From JACPNO01 sp963825405 (GTDB lineage: Bacteria; Acidobacteriota; Terriglobia; Bryobacterales; Bryobacteraceae), in assembly GCA_963825405.1 (NCBI GenBank), contig CAWGTB010000003.1:1240001-1304000 (forward strand): 64,000 nucleotides of DNA, given 5' to 3'. A model generated the notes under the pieces. It did not search any database. It was given only the letters and a program-made list of their open reading frames with translations, and was not told where the DNA came from. Of this stretch, positions 7,778 through 17,207 are shown piece by piece (position 1 is the first letter of the stretch; every line of letters starts with the position of its first letter). The translations under genes and the position numbers were made by a program.

Positions 7778-9236
7778 AGAAAGCCCCCACCGGAGTACGA
7801 CGCTCCACTCGATAGCTGGAATCCAGCGCCGCTATTAGGCTTGGCGGGAAACCCGTATGCTCCTCGTCAAGCATCTGGATTACAGAGAATTTCTGGCCCG
7901 TGAAGTCCGCGGCGACCTGGCGTGCATCCAGGCGCCCGGTGTCCATTAGTTCGCCGGTAGTAAAAGGGTCGAAGATCAGCGGCTTGCCCGCCTGGTAGCA
8001 CAGCAGCAGCGTGAGGCAGAGCGCGGGCCCCGGTCTGCTCTTCAGGTAGGCAACGTCGTTTCTGAAAACTCGGTCCGTTTTGGCCAGTTCATGGCGCGGC
8101 GGGACGGAAGAATGCCGGCCCGCAATCAGCAGCGCGCTCGAGACTACCAACGGGAGGATGGTCAACACCAAAAGCCCGCGCGGAGAGCCAGCGCCGGCGA
8201 GGTTCGCGAATTCGGCAACCGCCAGCGCTGCCAGCATCGACATCGCGATCACGCTGTCGAAAAATACATTCAGGCTGACGCCAGAGCCGCCGCTGAAGTA
8301 GATGCCCGAGACTACGGAAATCAGCAATGCCACAACCAGCAGGCGCGCCGTTGGGCGGCGGAAGCTCCACACTCCCCAGATCGCGCAAACCAAAAGCGCC
8401 GGAGCGAACAACTGAAAGAAAAGAGGCGAGACCAGCGCGGCTCTGGCGAACGAATACCCGCGCGGGCTAAGCATATGTTGCAGGAAGAAAGGCCCGTCTA
8501 CCGAGAACGTCAAACCGGTGAATGCTGCCAGCGTGAGCGCAGCGGCAACGGCCCACAGCGCGAATCGCCGGCGCGAACGCAGCAGCAAATCGAGACTGAT
8601 GGCGATAGGGAATGCGAACAGATTGGGCTTGACGAATCCGCCGGCGCAGCAGAGAATGCACGAGCCGATCAGGAACGGTGACGAGTCGGGGCGAAGCGTG
8701 TAGAGCAGGAGCGCCGTCATTACCAGGGCGTGGCCAATCATTTGCGGATCGTTCGCTCCCACATACGCGGGCGCAAAAAACGAGAACCATCCCGCGCAAA
8801 ACAGCGCGGCTAAGGCTGCGGCTACATCGTTGCCGGAAATGCTCCGCACGATCAGCGCCGCGCAGAGCGTGACCCAAGCCAGCGCAGCGAACGAGAGCAG
8901 CCGGCCGGCAAAATTGACATCTCCCAACACTCGGCCGAGTGCGCCTACCAGGTGAAAAGACAGAGGCGGGTAGTTGATCTCCATACGGTCGGGTTTGGCT
9001 GCATAGAGCGCTTGACCAATGGCGGCGGAATGAGCGTGATAGGCATTCCAACCCTCGTTGAATATGATCGGCTGGCGGTAAGTGGAGCGCGCGGCGAAAC
9101 CTGCAATGCGGGCGGCTACAGGCAGAGCGAGTACGACGCAGACCAGGAGGAGGATCGGACGGCTCCATTGTCCGGTTTGAGATATCCCGGGAGAGGGACT
9201 TGCGAGATCTTCCCTGCAAGGCTGTTCAACGAGCAT
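7764..9236 (-). CDS. GT-C fold membrane glycosyltransferase-like protein
   Basis: A 490-residue protein with a first membrane helix at about residues 28-50, an acidic first extracytoplasmic loop (IIFNEGWNAYHAH, about 57-69) and about ten further helices, ending with a short soluble tail. The helix-acidic-loop layout and MEINYPPLSFHLVGA segment are typical of GT-C (GT39/GT83-like) enzymes that take sugar from a polyprenyl-phosphate carrier outside the membrane. It precedes and overlaps the DPM1-like gene by 14 nt, a common arrangement. The acceptor is unknown. It is preceded by 138 nt without a gene. Confidence 0.7.
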   Translation of the reverse strand: MLVEQPCREDLASPSPGISQTGQWSRPILLLVCVVLALPVAARIAGFAARSTYRQPIIFNEGWNAYHAHSAAIGQALYAAKPDRMEINYPPLSFHLVGALGRVLGDVNFAGRLLSFAALAWVTLCAALIVRSISGNDVAAALAALFCAGWFSFFAPAYVGANDPQMIGHALVMTALLLYTLRPDSSPFLIGSCILCCAGGFVKPNLFAFPIAISLDLLLRSRRRFALWAVAAALTLAAFTGLTFSVDGPFFLQHMLSPRGYSFARAALVSPLFFQLFAPALLVCAIWGVWSFRRPTARLLVVALLISVVSGIYFSGGSGVSLNVFFDSVIAMSMLAALAVAEFANLAGAGSPRGLLVLTILPLVVSSALLIAGRHSSVPPRHELAKTDRVFRNDVAYLKSRPGPALCLTLLLCYQAGKPLIFDPFTTGELMDTGRLDARQVAADFTGQKFSVIQMLDEEHTGFPPSLIAALDSSYRVERRTPVGAFYVPK

Positions 9237-9374
9237 GGGGAATTCTTCGCGTTTTGCTCATGATTTCGGGCCGGATTCGCCCCGATAATTGCCAGCCGGC
9301 AGGAAGTATTACCAACCCTTTTATAGCGTGGGTAGCGGGATCCGTCTAGACCGACTCTAGATAGCCAAGCGTTG

Positions 9375-11684
9375 TTAACTACAGTGAACGGGGGCAGGGA
9401 CGTGGACTGGCGCGTACGCAGTAACCGGCACCCTGCGCTGGAGCAGGTAGGCCAGCAGATAAACGACGATGGCCAGCAGCAGCAGCGCCCGGAGCCCCAT
9501 CCAAAGCGACAGGGACTCCAACAGGCCGCCGACCAGTGCGCCCAGCAGGTTCGATCCCAGGGCGGCGCCGCTGAAGCGGGCGGCCGCGAAGGTGCGGATA
9601 AAGATGATACTGGCGAAGAAGACCGGGCTCGACCACACCAGAATTGCGGCGGCAACTTTGAGTGCCGGCGACGCGAAAAATAGCGCCGAGGTGGGAGTGA
9701 AGTACGCCGCTAGAATGGCAACGAAGAGTCCAGCGTAGGCGGCGGGCGTGGGCATGCAGACACCGGCGCGCTCGAGAAAATTAGCGCCCACGATCAGCAA
9801 CAGCAGCCCTGAAATGCTGATCGCGTTTACCAGCCACGTGGTGCCGAATAGCAGCGCCATGCGGCTGACGATTTGCGATTCCATCAGCATGAACCCGGTG
9901 CCCAGAAGAAAGAAGGGCCAGGAAATCTCGCTGAGCGGCACGGCCGTTTTTTTCATCACCCGCCAGCAAACGACGATCAGGACGCAGGAGATCAGAATCA
10001 CGCTGCTCGGCAGGCCCGGCGCGCGCTGATAAAAGAACGGCCAGTCGTCGGTGGTGATTTGCGCTTCCTCGATTTTCACCAGTGGATGCTTCGCGATGTG
10101 ATCCTTCATGAACGGCGTGCTCAGCGCGGCGGCGATGCGGTCAGGATTGCCGGAAACGAAAAATGTGCCCGGCGATGGATTGAAGGACGGGTCGGCGCCA
10201 AACTCGACTGGCGCCACGCCGAAAACGCCGGTGAGCGTAGCTTTCAGCCGGCCCGCAATGAAGGCTTTGCCTACCTGGAATTTCACCACCAGAATGCCGT
10301 CCGGCTGCAGGAGCCGCCTGGCTGCCGTCAATGCCTCGCGCGTATAGGCGTAGTTGTCGATGCGAATGTTGGAAAAATGCGAGCTGGTGGTGTGCGAATC
10401 GAGCAGCGAGAACGTAATCAGATCGAACCGGTCGCCGGTATTTTGCACGTAGCTGCGGGCATCATCGTTGACGATGGAGACTTTGGGATCGGCATAGGGC
10501 CTTTCGGGGTGAAGCTGCTTGCCTAGCTGAATGATCAGGGGATCGATCTCGACCGCCGTTACTTTGCCCGCGCCGTTGCGCAAGGCCGCCGCGACGTCGT
10601 TGCCCATGCCGGAGCCGAGTACTAGCACCGACGGCGGCGCGCTGAAAAAGTGATACGGCATGTTGTACGCGTTCGATTCCGGTGGAACGCCTTGAAACAG
10701 CTCTTCGTGCTTGCGGATAAAGTCATCTGACAGATTGACGACGTACTGATACCAGTTGTCGTTGGTGGTGAGCTGGTGGGCCACCGTCTCGCCCTTGTAG
10801 GTGGTCGCGGCCCAATGCAGCTTCTGGTAAGGCGACCATTCTGTCTTCTCGGCGCCGATTCCCATCTTGTCGGTGAACAGCTCGTGCACCGCGAGGCCGG
10901 AGTCCGGCAGGCTGACCATCGCGGCGCAAACGAGCGTGGTAGCAACGGCGGCAATGCGGATCGGCCGGGTTGAAAATGCCGCCAGCATCATCACTCCCGC
11001 CACCGCGAACCACGTGGCCGGCGGCTGATAGAACAGGCACAACGCGGTGTAAAGCAAAATTCCCACCAGGCTGCCCACGATGTTGATGGAATAAGCGCGA
11101 ATGCCGTCGCGGGATTCTTCCATTAGCCGCGCCGTCGCCTGGCCGATTGGAATAAAGATAACCGCCAGCAGCGAAAACAGCGGAATGACAATCGCCATCG
11201 CCGCGGCCAACCCGGTCACCGTTTCCAGGTTCCAGTCCATAGTGGCAATGCCCCAGACATCCACTTCCGTACTCGATCCCAACAAGGAGGTGAGTCCCCG
11301 CACCAGCGTCCGCAGCGCAGGCCAGGGCAGCTTGATCAGAAACACGAAATAGAGCAGCGGAGCAAGCAATGCCGCCGTGCTGATCGGCTGCCGGCAGAGA
11401 TGCGCGCCCAGACCGAAGCCAAGGAAACAGGCGATCAGAACGAAATTCTTGAAGTAGGCGAAGATGGTGAGCTCAGAAGATATCCAACGGATCAGCAGTA
11501 GTTCCAGAAACAGCCCCAGCGCACTTACAATCAGCAGTTGCCACGACGATGGCGCCAGCGCCTCCGCCGGCAGATCGAGGACCTTCAGCCACGCCGGCCG
11601 CTTTTTCCCCGGGCGGTAGCCCTGGAACAGCACCACGGTAGTAAACACGCCGACCCAAATCGCCGTGATCAGCGCTAAGTACAC
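9375..11684 (-). CDS. Membrane-embedded spermidine-synthase-like (SpeE-fold) protein
   Basis: A 769-residue protein with membrane helices over about residues 50-270, a Rossmann SpeE-like methyltransferase/aminopropyltransferase-fold domain at about 330-530, and a second membrane block to the C-terminus. The nucleotide-binding landmarks are SVLVLGSGMGNDVAAAL, AVEIDPLIIQLGK and NDDARSYVQNTGDRFDLITFSLLDSH. Such double-membrane spermidine-synthase-like proteins are widespread in environmental bacteria, but their reaction is not established, so polyamine synthesis should not be assumed. The start ATG at 11684 is preceded by 41 nt after the DUF5658 gene's stop, and the gene may belong to the same transcription unit as the CpaA-DUF5658 pair upstream. 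Confidence 0.8.
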   Translation of the reverse strand: MYLALITAIWVGVFTTVVLFQGYRPGKKRPAWLKVLDLPAEALAPSSWQLLIVSALGLFLELLLIRWISSELTIFAYFKNFVLIACFLGFGLGAHLCRQPISTAALLAPLLYFVFLIKLPWPALRTLVRGLTSLLGSSTEVDVWGIATMDWNLETVTGLAAAMAIVIPLFSLLAVIFIPIGQATARLMEESRDGIRAYSINIVGSLVGILLYTALCLFYQPPATWFAVAGVMMLAAFSTRPIRIAAVATTLVCAAMVSLPDSGLAVHELFTDKMGIGAEKTEWSPYQKLHWAATTYKGETVAHQLTTNDNWYQYVVNLSDDFIRKHEELFQGVPPESNAYNMPYHFFSAPPSVLVLGSGMGNDVAAALRNGAGKVTAVEIDPLIIQLGKQLHPERPYADPKVSIVNDDARSYVQNTGDRFDLITFSLLDSHTTSSHFSNIRIDNYAYTREALTAARRLLQPDGILVVKFQVGKAFIAGRLKATLTGVFGVAPVEFGADPSFNPSPGTFFVSGNPDRIAAALSTPFMKDHIAKHPLVKIEEAQITTDDWPFFYQRAPGLPSSVILISCVLIVVCWRVMKKTAVPLSEISWPFFLLGTGFMLMESQIVSRMALLFGTTWLVNAISISGLLLLIVGANFLERAGVCMPTPAAYAGLFVAILAAYFTPTSALFFASPALKVAAAILVWSSPVFFASIIFIRTFAAARFSGAALGSNLLGALVGGLLESLSLWMGLRALLLLAIVVYLLAYLLQRRVPVTAYAPVHVPAPVHCS

Positions 11685-11725
11685 ACCTGGTTATTCGGCA
11701 AGGAACTCGGATTTCATTACGCGGT

Positions 11726-11995
11726 TCAGACGGCAAGAATACTGCAGAGGTTCCAAACGATGAGGGCGGCGTACCAGTAATTGATCCAGCGCACCAAGTG
11801 ACGCCGGTTGAGGGCAATGCAAAGCCCCGCCAGGGCGACGGCCAGGAATTTGGATAGGGTGACAGCGACCACGGGGCCAAAGTGAAGCAGAGACCGGATA
11901 AACGGGCTAGCCTCCGAGGCGCCCAGCTTAAAGCCAACGAGCGTGGTTAATAAGTCCAATATCTGCAAGTAGATAAATAACTGAACATAAACCAT
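11726..11995 (-). CDS. DUF5658-like small membrane protein
   Basis: An 89-residue protein with three predicted helices. The segment LDLLTTLVGFKLGASEASPFIRSLLHFG matches what I recall of DUF5658-type proteins (an early Asp-x-x-x-T-T helix followed by a G-A-x-E-x-P/N-P turn). ATG 11995 is preferred over the upstream in-frame ATG 12022, because a GGGAGAGG ribosome binding site sits just before it. It follows the prepilin peptidase gene on the same strand and is likely in one operon with it. Function unknown. Confidence 0.6.
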   Translation of the reverse strand: MVYVQLFIYLQILDLLTTLVGFKLGASEASPFIRSLLHFGPVVAVTLSKFLAVALAGLCIALNRRHLVRWINYWYAALIVWNLCSILAV

Positions 11996-12028
11996 CGCCT
12001 CTCCCTGAGCTATCATCGGCATAACCGC

Positions 12029-12589
12029 TCAAAACAGCGATTTCTTACCCCAAAAAACCTGTCCTGCCAGGAACAGCAGAGAGCCCAGCGCGATCACCGC
12101 TCCATGAGGCATCCTTACCGCCCGATCGCTGCGAACATCCAGTTCGTCGCTGCTCTTGTAGGGCGCGCGCATGTGAAGCATTTCATGCAGAATCCAGCCC
12201 ATGTTCCAGAAAGTCTTAGCAATGCGGCCCTTAAACAGAAGCAGAATTACACCGAACAGGCCACCCAAAATTGCCGTCGTGATGAACAGCACGAACCAGT
12301 TTCCCGGTCCCACGATCGAGCCCACCGCGGCCATCAGTTTCACGTCGCCAGCGCCCATGGCACGCAGCAGATACAGTGGAAAGTAGATGAGAAACGCGAG
12401 GCCTAAGCCCAGGCCTGAAGTCTGCAAACCGGGCAGGCCATAAAGCAACGTGTTCATCGCCAGACCCACGACTAATCCCGCAAGCGCCAGCCAGTTCGGT
12501 ATCCGGCGGAAACGCAGATCGTAGATCCCGGCCGTGATGACCACGATGGCGAGCCAAACCTGTAGCACAGGAGGCAGCTGAACTGTCAT
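12029..12589 (-). CDS. A24-family prepilin peptidase (CpaA/TadV-like)
   Basis: A 186-residue integral membrane aspartyl protease of the CpaA/TadV type that trims Flp-type prepilins. The two catalytic Asp motifs are visible: GIYDLRFRRIPNW near residue 22 and AMGAGDVKLMAAVG near residue 80. The methylase domain of full-length PilD enzymes is absent, as expected for the Tad class. The C-terminal region has an additional helix (VIALGSLLFLAGQVF). A TATACT box lies shortly upstream. It probably serves the Tad pilus whose TadC-like and TadE-like genes are elsewhere in the window. Confidence 0.85.
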   Translation of the reverse strand: MTVQLPPVLQVWLAIVVITAGIYDLRFRRIPNWLALAGLVVGLAMNTLLYGLPGLQTSGLGLGLAFLIYFPLYLLRAMGAGDVKLMAAVGSIVGPGNWFVLFITTAILGGLFGVILLLFKGRIAKTFWNMGWILHEMLHMRAPYKSSDELDVRSDRAVRMPHGAVIALGSLLFLAGQVFWGKKSLF

Positions 12590-12602
12590 GAGTTGACTTC
12601 AA

Positions 12603-12608
12603 AGTATA
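12603..12608 (-). promoter_or_regulatory. Putative -10 box upstream of the prepilin peptidase gene
   Basis: TATACT read on the minus strand, 13 nt upstream of the ATG at 12589. A -35 element is not clear (TTCCGA at 16 bp is the best candidate). Confidence 0.35.
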
Positions 12609-12692
12609 CCGTAGACTACTCACTTCGGAATTAAGGAAAAGTCCCGATGCGCAAACCTTTTCACACAGCGATATGCAGAAAAGCGGGAAATA

Positions 12693-13355
12693 TTAACGCA
12701 CAGTGAGGTTTGAGAAATAGCCGTCGGTGCCGCCATAGGCCCAAAGGGCGATCTGGCCGTGCGATTCTCCCAGCTTCAGATCGTTCACAATTAGGCAGGG
12801 CTGGTCCGCGCCATTCAGGTAGAGTTGCGCCTTGCTGCCGGATACGACGATCTTCATCCTGGTCCAGACACCGGGCTGCATATCCGCGTACGATTCGTAG
12901 ACTCCCGGATTTTCTTTTCGCAAGCGCTGCCAGGGGAAATCCGGCGACGACTGATATTGCACGGAGTGATTGCGGCGCAGTTGATCATCGGCGCGTCCGT
13001 TGGTTGGACGCAGGTAAAAGAGCTCGGATCGCGCGCCGCGGTCCTGAACACGAAACGCCAAACCGATGAAGCCGCGATTGCCGGCATCTGTTCCCGGAGC
13101 CGGGGAGCCGGCTACCTCGATCTCGAGGGTTCCGTCTTTGAAATCCCTGCCGCTGAGAATTGCCAGCAGAGAATCGTCCATCGGGTGATCCGGCAACCGC
13201 TGCAGGTGCACGGCGCGGTGTCCATCATAAGTCGCGACCTCAGCCGTGGCGTTCACAAGCTCAAGCCCTTGCACGGAGTCCAGGTGGATCGACGTGGGAC
13301 CCTCCGACGCGCCGGCACAGCTCACTAGCCACAAGATCAGGCCGAGTTTCTGCAC
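12693..13355 (-). CDS. Secreted concanavalin/LamG-like protein (DUF1080-type fold)
   Basis: A 220-residue protein beginning with a GTG at 13355 and a short secretion signal (MQKLGLILWLVSCAGASEG), possibly a lipoprotein because Cys follows LVS. The mature part is a beta-rich jelly-roll: ILSGRDFKDGTLEIEVAG, FIGLAFRVQDRG, YLRPTNGRADDQLRRNHSVQY, WTRMKIVVSGSKAQLYLNG and a closing GQIALWAYGGTDGYFSNLTV. This is the layout of laminin-G/3-keto-glycoside-hydrolase-like domains; no catalytic residues can be assigned. It is divergent from the sirtuin gene. The frame is open further upstream into that gene, but only the portion from the GTG has a plausible signal peptide. Confidence 0.65.
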   Translation of the reverse strand: MQKLGLILWLVSCAGASEGPTSIHLDSVQGLELVNATAEVATYDGHRAVHLQRLPDHPMDDSLLAILSGRDFKDGTLEIEVAGSPAPGTDAGNRGFIGLAFRVQDRGARSELFYLRPTNGRADDQLRRNHSVQYQSSPDFPWQRLRKENPGVYESYADMQPGVWTRMKIVVSGSKAQLYLNGADQPCLIVNDLKLGESHGQIALWAYGGTDGYFSNLTVR

Positions 13356-13464
13356 GTTGCCAGGTATATCACACGAACCCCATTCACTAGCCCGGCTTGG
13401 GGTGGCCGGGCAGATTGCCGGGGCACGCCGAGCGTTCTCTGCGAGAAATGTTTTCTGCGCGACA

Positions 13465-14184
13465 ATGGGTTCGATGGAGCAAGCACGCGAATGGATCAAA
13501 GCGGCGGAATCGATCGCTGTACTCACTGGAGCGGGCATTTCCGCCGAGAGTGGCGTGCCGACTTTTCGCGGCAGCGACGGCCTTTGGAAAGAGCACAAGC
13601 CGGAGGAACTGGCCACGCCGGAAGCTTTCGCGCGCGATCCTCGCCTGGTGTGGGAGTGGTACGACTGGCGGCGCGGTTTGATTGCCGCTGCCCGTCCCAA
13701 CGCCGGGCATCGTGCGCTGGCGGAGCTCGAAGCGCGCACCCGCCGCTTCACCCTGATCACGCAGAACGTCGACGGACTGCATGACCGCGCCGGCAGCGGG
13801 CGCGTCCTGAAGCTACATGGCGACATCTGGCGGTTTCGCTGCCTCTCCTGCCGCGCGGATTGGCCGGACCGCCGCGTGCCTCTGCCCAAACTGCCGCCCC
13901 ATTGCCGCTGCGGGGGGTTGGCGCGGCCGGGGGTGGTGTGGTTCGGCGAGCCGCTGCCGGACGGCATGCTGCTCGAAGCCGACCATGCCGCGCGCGCTGC
14001 GCAGGTGTTCCTGGTGATCGGAACTTCCGCCGTCGTTCACCCCGCGGCGAGTTTGGCGTTGGTTGCCAAAGAGTCTGGCGGCAAGGTGATCGAGATCAAT
14101 CCGGAAGAAACGCCGCTCACCCCGCAGGTGGATTGCGCGCTGCGCGGTCTCGCCGGCGATCTGTTGCCCGGATTGCTGGCCTAA
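13465..14184 (+). CDS. cobB: NAD-dependent protein deacylase, sirtuin (CobB/SIR2 family)
   Basis: A 239-residue sirtuin removing acyl groups from protein lysines with NAD+. All core motifs are seen: TGAGISAESGVPTFRG (about residues 20-35), TQNVDGLH (about 102-109) and the catalytic-His segment LKLHGDIW. A zinc site has two Cys pairs, RCLSC and HCRC. The motif WYDWRR places Tyr and Arg in the Y-x-x-R arrangement that, in class III sirtuins, favours succinyl or malonyl lysine over acetyl lysine. The start may be ATG 13465 or ATG 13474; both lack a strong RBS. It is divergent from the LamG-like gene and upstream of the CRTAC1-like gene by 6 nt. Confidence 0.9.
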   Translation: MGSMEQAREWIKAAESIAVLTGAGISAESGVPTFRGSDGLWKEHKPEELATPEAFARDPRLVWEWYDWRRGLIAAARPNAGHRALAELEARTRRFTLITQNVDGLHDRAGSGRVLKLHGDIWRFRCLSCRADWPDRRVPLPKLPPHCRCGGLARPGVVWFGEPLPDGMLLEADHAARAAQVFLVIGTSAVVHPAASLALVAKESGGKVIEINPEETPLTPQVDCALRGLAGDLLPGLLA

Positions 14185-14190
14185 ATACGC

Positions 14191-15934
14191 ATGTTGACCC
14201 GCCGTCAATGCCTCAGTCTTTTCGCGCTGGGCGGCGACGCGTCTCAGCGGACAAGGCGTCTCCACCCGCGCGGTGACGCCGACGCCGCGCGGCAAGCCCT
14301 CCGGACTGCCGTTTCACGCGCATTTCACAGATATCGCCGCGCAGGCCGGCCTGACCCATCCGGTGATTTATGGAGGCGTCGAGCACAAGCAGTACATCCT
14401 CGAGACCGTGGGCTGCGGCGCGGCGTTCATCGATTACGACAACGATGGCTGGCTCGACATCTTTGTGCTGAACGGCAGGCTGCTGGAGAGCGAGCCTCCC
14501 GGCGCGACCTGCCGCCTGTACAAGAACAATCGCGACGGCACGTTCCGCGACGTCACGGAAAAATCCGGACTGGGACGCGCGGGCTGGGCCGGGTCGGTGT
14601 GCATCGGCGACTACAACAACGATGGCTTCGATGACTTGTTTGTAACCTTCTACGGGCAGAACGTGCTGTTCCGCAATAACGGCGACGGCACCTTCACCGA
14701 TGTCACGGAGAAAGCCGGCCTGTTAAATGCCAAACCCCGTTGGGGCGGCGGCGCGACGTTCATCGACTACAATCGCGACGGCTTGCTCGATCTGTTTGTC
14801 GATAGCTACCTGCAATTCGACATGCGCGCCATCCCCAAGCCGGGCGAGAACAGCAACTGCAACTGGAAGGGCGTCCCGGTGAATTGCGGGCCGCGGGGCT
14901 TGCCGCCTGGTTCGGTCGCGCTCTACAAGAACAATGGCGATGGCACGTTCACGGATGTGAGCGCGGCGGCGGGTTTCAGCAAAGCCAACGGCAGTTATCC
15001 GATGACCGCGGTAGCTGCAGATTTCGATAACGACGGCTGGCCCGACATTTACGTGGCCTGCGATTCCACGCCGAGCTTCCTGTTCCGCAATAACCATGAC
15101 GGCACCTTCACCGATATCGCGCTTGAAAGCGGCGTGGCACTGAATGAAGACGGCATGGAGCAAGCGGGCATGGGCGTTGGCGTCGGCGATTACAACCTTG
15201 ACGGCAACCTGGATATTTTCAAAACCCATTTTGCCGACGACACCAACATCCTCTACCGCAACAATGGCAAAGCCAGTTTCGACGACATGACCATTCGCGC
15301 CGGGCTGGGCGTCGAAACGCGCTTCGTCGGCTGGGGCGCGGGGATTGTCGATCTGGATAATGACGGTAATCCTGATCTGTTCCTGGTCACGGGCAGCGTG
15401 TATCCGGAGATCGAAAAGCGCCTACCTGCGTACGCGTTCAAAACGCCGCGCGTGGTTTTCCGCAATCTGGGAAATGGCAAATTTGAAGAGCTCATCGAAC
15501 AGGCAGGGCCGGGCGTAGCCGCAGTTCATACCGGCCGGGGCTGTGCGTTTGGCGATTTCGATAACGACGGCGACATGGACATCCTGATCGTCAATCTCAA
15601 CGAGCCGCCATCGCTGCTCCGCAACGATGTTTCGGGCAATCATCATTGGCTGAAAGTGAAGCTGATCGGCGTGAAATCCAATCGCAGCGCGATCGGCGCG
15701 CGAGTCACCGCGATTTACGGAGAAAAGCGCCAGGCCCAGGAAGTCTTGAGCCAGGCCAGTTTTTATTCCGCCAACGACCTGCGCCTGCACTTCGGTCTGG
15801 GCGACGCGGCCACGGCCGACCTCGAAATTCGCTGGCCCAACGGCGCCTTGGAGAAGGTGAGCAAGGTCGCCGCCGATCGCCTGGTCTGGATCAAGGAAGG
15901 CGCCGGCATCGTCAAGACGGAAAAGTTTGGGTAG
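14191..15934 (+). CDS. CRTAC1-like FG-GAP/VCBS repeat protein with ASPIC-UnbV domain (frame break near 14230)
   Basis: A secreted repeat protein of about 580 residues. The body has many FG-GAP/VCBS repeats with Ca-binding-like loops (IDYDNDGWLDIFV, GDYNNDGFDDLFV, IDYNRDGLLDLFV, ADFDNDGWPDIYV, FGDFDNDGDMDILIV). It ends with an ASPIC/UnbV domain (HHWLKVKLIGVKSNRSAIGARV, then LRLHFGLGDA). The body frame has no signal peptide, its earliest start being a GTG at 14273. A Tat leader, MLTRRQCLSLFAL, starts at ATG 14191 in another frame. Removing one G from the run at 14228-14230 joins them as FALAATRLSGQGVS. This is one of nine same-sense frame breaks in the window. The first ATG is 6 nt after the sirtuin gene. 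Its role is unknown. Confidence 0.8.
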
Positions 15935-16113
15935 TTGGGCGATAATCCGGTTTCGGCGTTGCATGGTACAGCGCTAACCGCGGGCTTTCTTGGATATCCA
16001 GGAAAAAGCACTTTTCATGTCCCTTTTTCTGCGCGAATCCCGCTATACCTTACTAGTACCAGCTTTGAACTGTCGAATTGGAGTCCAACTGCTGGAGTCT
16101 TGGAGAAACGTCT

Positions 16114-17136
16114 ATGAAAACACTGCATCTCATTGGATTGATGGCTCTGGCAGCAGCAGCGCTAGATGGCCAAACAACCGTCCACTACTATTCGCCGACG
16201 AAGCCAGATTGCACCAGCTTGGGTGGCGAAACGCCCATTGGGGTTACTGACTCCACGGGGAAGATCCTCGGCTATTCATGTTATATAGCCGGGACATTCG
16301 CATGGGTCGCCGCCGGCGCGGGATGGAGTTCCTCGATTCGCGTGGCCGCACCCGCGTCAGGCGCCGTCGGAGCCGTGTATTTGTTCTACGACAAGTATGG
16401 AAACGAACAGTCGATGGACTCCACTGGTGAGTTGGCTGGATCGGATAGTTCAACTGCCTTCATCCTGGCTCCCAATCAGCCTGCAGAACTGGACCTCGTC
16501 GGGGCAACGCTTAACGCTCCAGACTACAATTCCACCGCCACAGGCTCAGTCTACGCTGCATTTTTTTGTCCCAACGCCGCCACGTGCGCCAGGCTGTCGC
16601 CGCAGTTGATCTATTCCGCGCTACCGTCTATCCCGTGGTCGCTGAGCGTACCGATCACATGGGACTTCGCGATATCGTCCACGTGGTCCGCCGTGGGGAT
16701 AGATGACGGCGCCACGAATCTGGTGTCTTTGGTGATATACAACGAAGACATCGTCGCCACCAGGTTCACGGTCAACGTCTACGACGGTTCGGGAACCCTG
16801 GTAGGGACGGGCAAGACGCCTTTGATTCCGCCTGTGCAGAATCTTGGCGGAGGCAGCTACGGGGAAGGAGGGACGTATGGGGCGCTTCTGAAGGATATTA
16901 TCCCGACGCCGTTGCCGTCTGGTCCTTTCAAGGTCCTCGTCGACGGCGGCCCCGGAGACGTGCTTTCCGCGGTGGTGGTGCTCCAGTTTAACGGCCCGTC
17001 CGCGACCAGCCTGCAGGTTGCCTATGACTCCACGCCTACCCAGCGTGCAACCGCAGCGGTGGTCCAGAAAGAGAATGCCAGGAGAATGCGGGTGGAGTCT
17101 ACGGCAAGGCGGGTATTCAGCGCGCTACCGAAGTAA
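16114..17136 (+). CDS. Hypothetical secreted protein
   Basis: A 340-residue protein with a classical signal peptide (MKTLHLIGLMALAAAALDGQ) and a beta-rich mature part with Ser, Thr and Gly-rich stretches (GSVYAAFFCPNAATCARL, TRFTVNVYDGSGTLVGTGKT). Four Cys (DC, SCY, FC, TC) could form two disulfides. The C-terminus is basic (ENARRMRVESTARRVF). ATG 16114 is chosen because GGAGA lies 7 nt upstream. No domain is recognised. It is a lone gene, with 179 nt before it and 96 nt after it free of genes. The upstream gap contains a GCTATACCTT stretch and the palindrome TGGATATCCA near 15990, but no convincing promoter. Confidence 0.6.
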   Translation: MKTLHLIGLMALAAAALDGQTTVHYYSPTKPDCTSLGGETPIGVTDSTGKILGYSCYIAGTFAWVAAGAGWSSSIRVAAPASGAVGAVYLFYDKYGNEQSMDSTGELAGSDSSTAFILAPNQPAELDLVGATLNAPDYNSTATGSVYAAFFCPNAATCARLSPQLIYSALPSIPWSLSVPITWDFAISSTWSAVGIDDGATNLVSLVIYNEDIVATRFTVNVYDGSGTLVGTGKTPLIPPVQNLGGGSYGEGGTYGALLKDIIPTPLPSGPFKVLVDGGPGDVLSAVVVLQFNGPSATSLQVAYDSTPTQRATAAVVQKENARRMRVESTARRVFSALPK

Positions 17137-17207
17137 TTAACATTTTTATTCTCTAATCTCGCTCCGCTCGCGGACGACGCGCTCAACCATCCGGGCTCGG
17201 CGCACTA

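Noticed and set aside
8091..8681. Plus-strand ORF rich in Arg/Glu/Gln
   Set aside because: It is a shadow of the GT-C-like gene on the other strand.
9264..9374. Direct repeat-like tract around 9340-9360 (CTAGA repeats)
   Set aside because: Only two short copies (TCTAGA/TCTAGA) exist; too little to call a repeat or site.
13356..13967. N-terminal extension of the LamG-like gene through the sirtuin gene
   Set aside because: The extension is the antisense of conserved sirtuin sequence; the GTG at 13355 gives a proper signal peptide.
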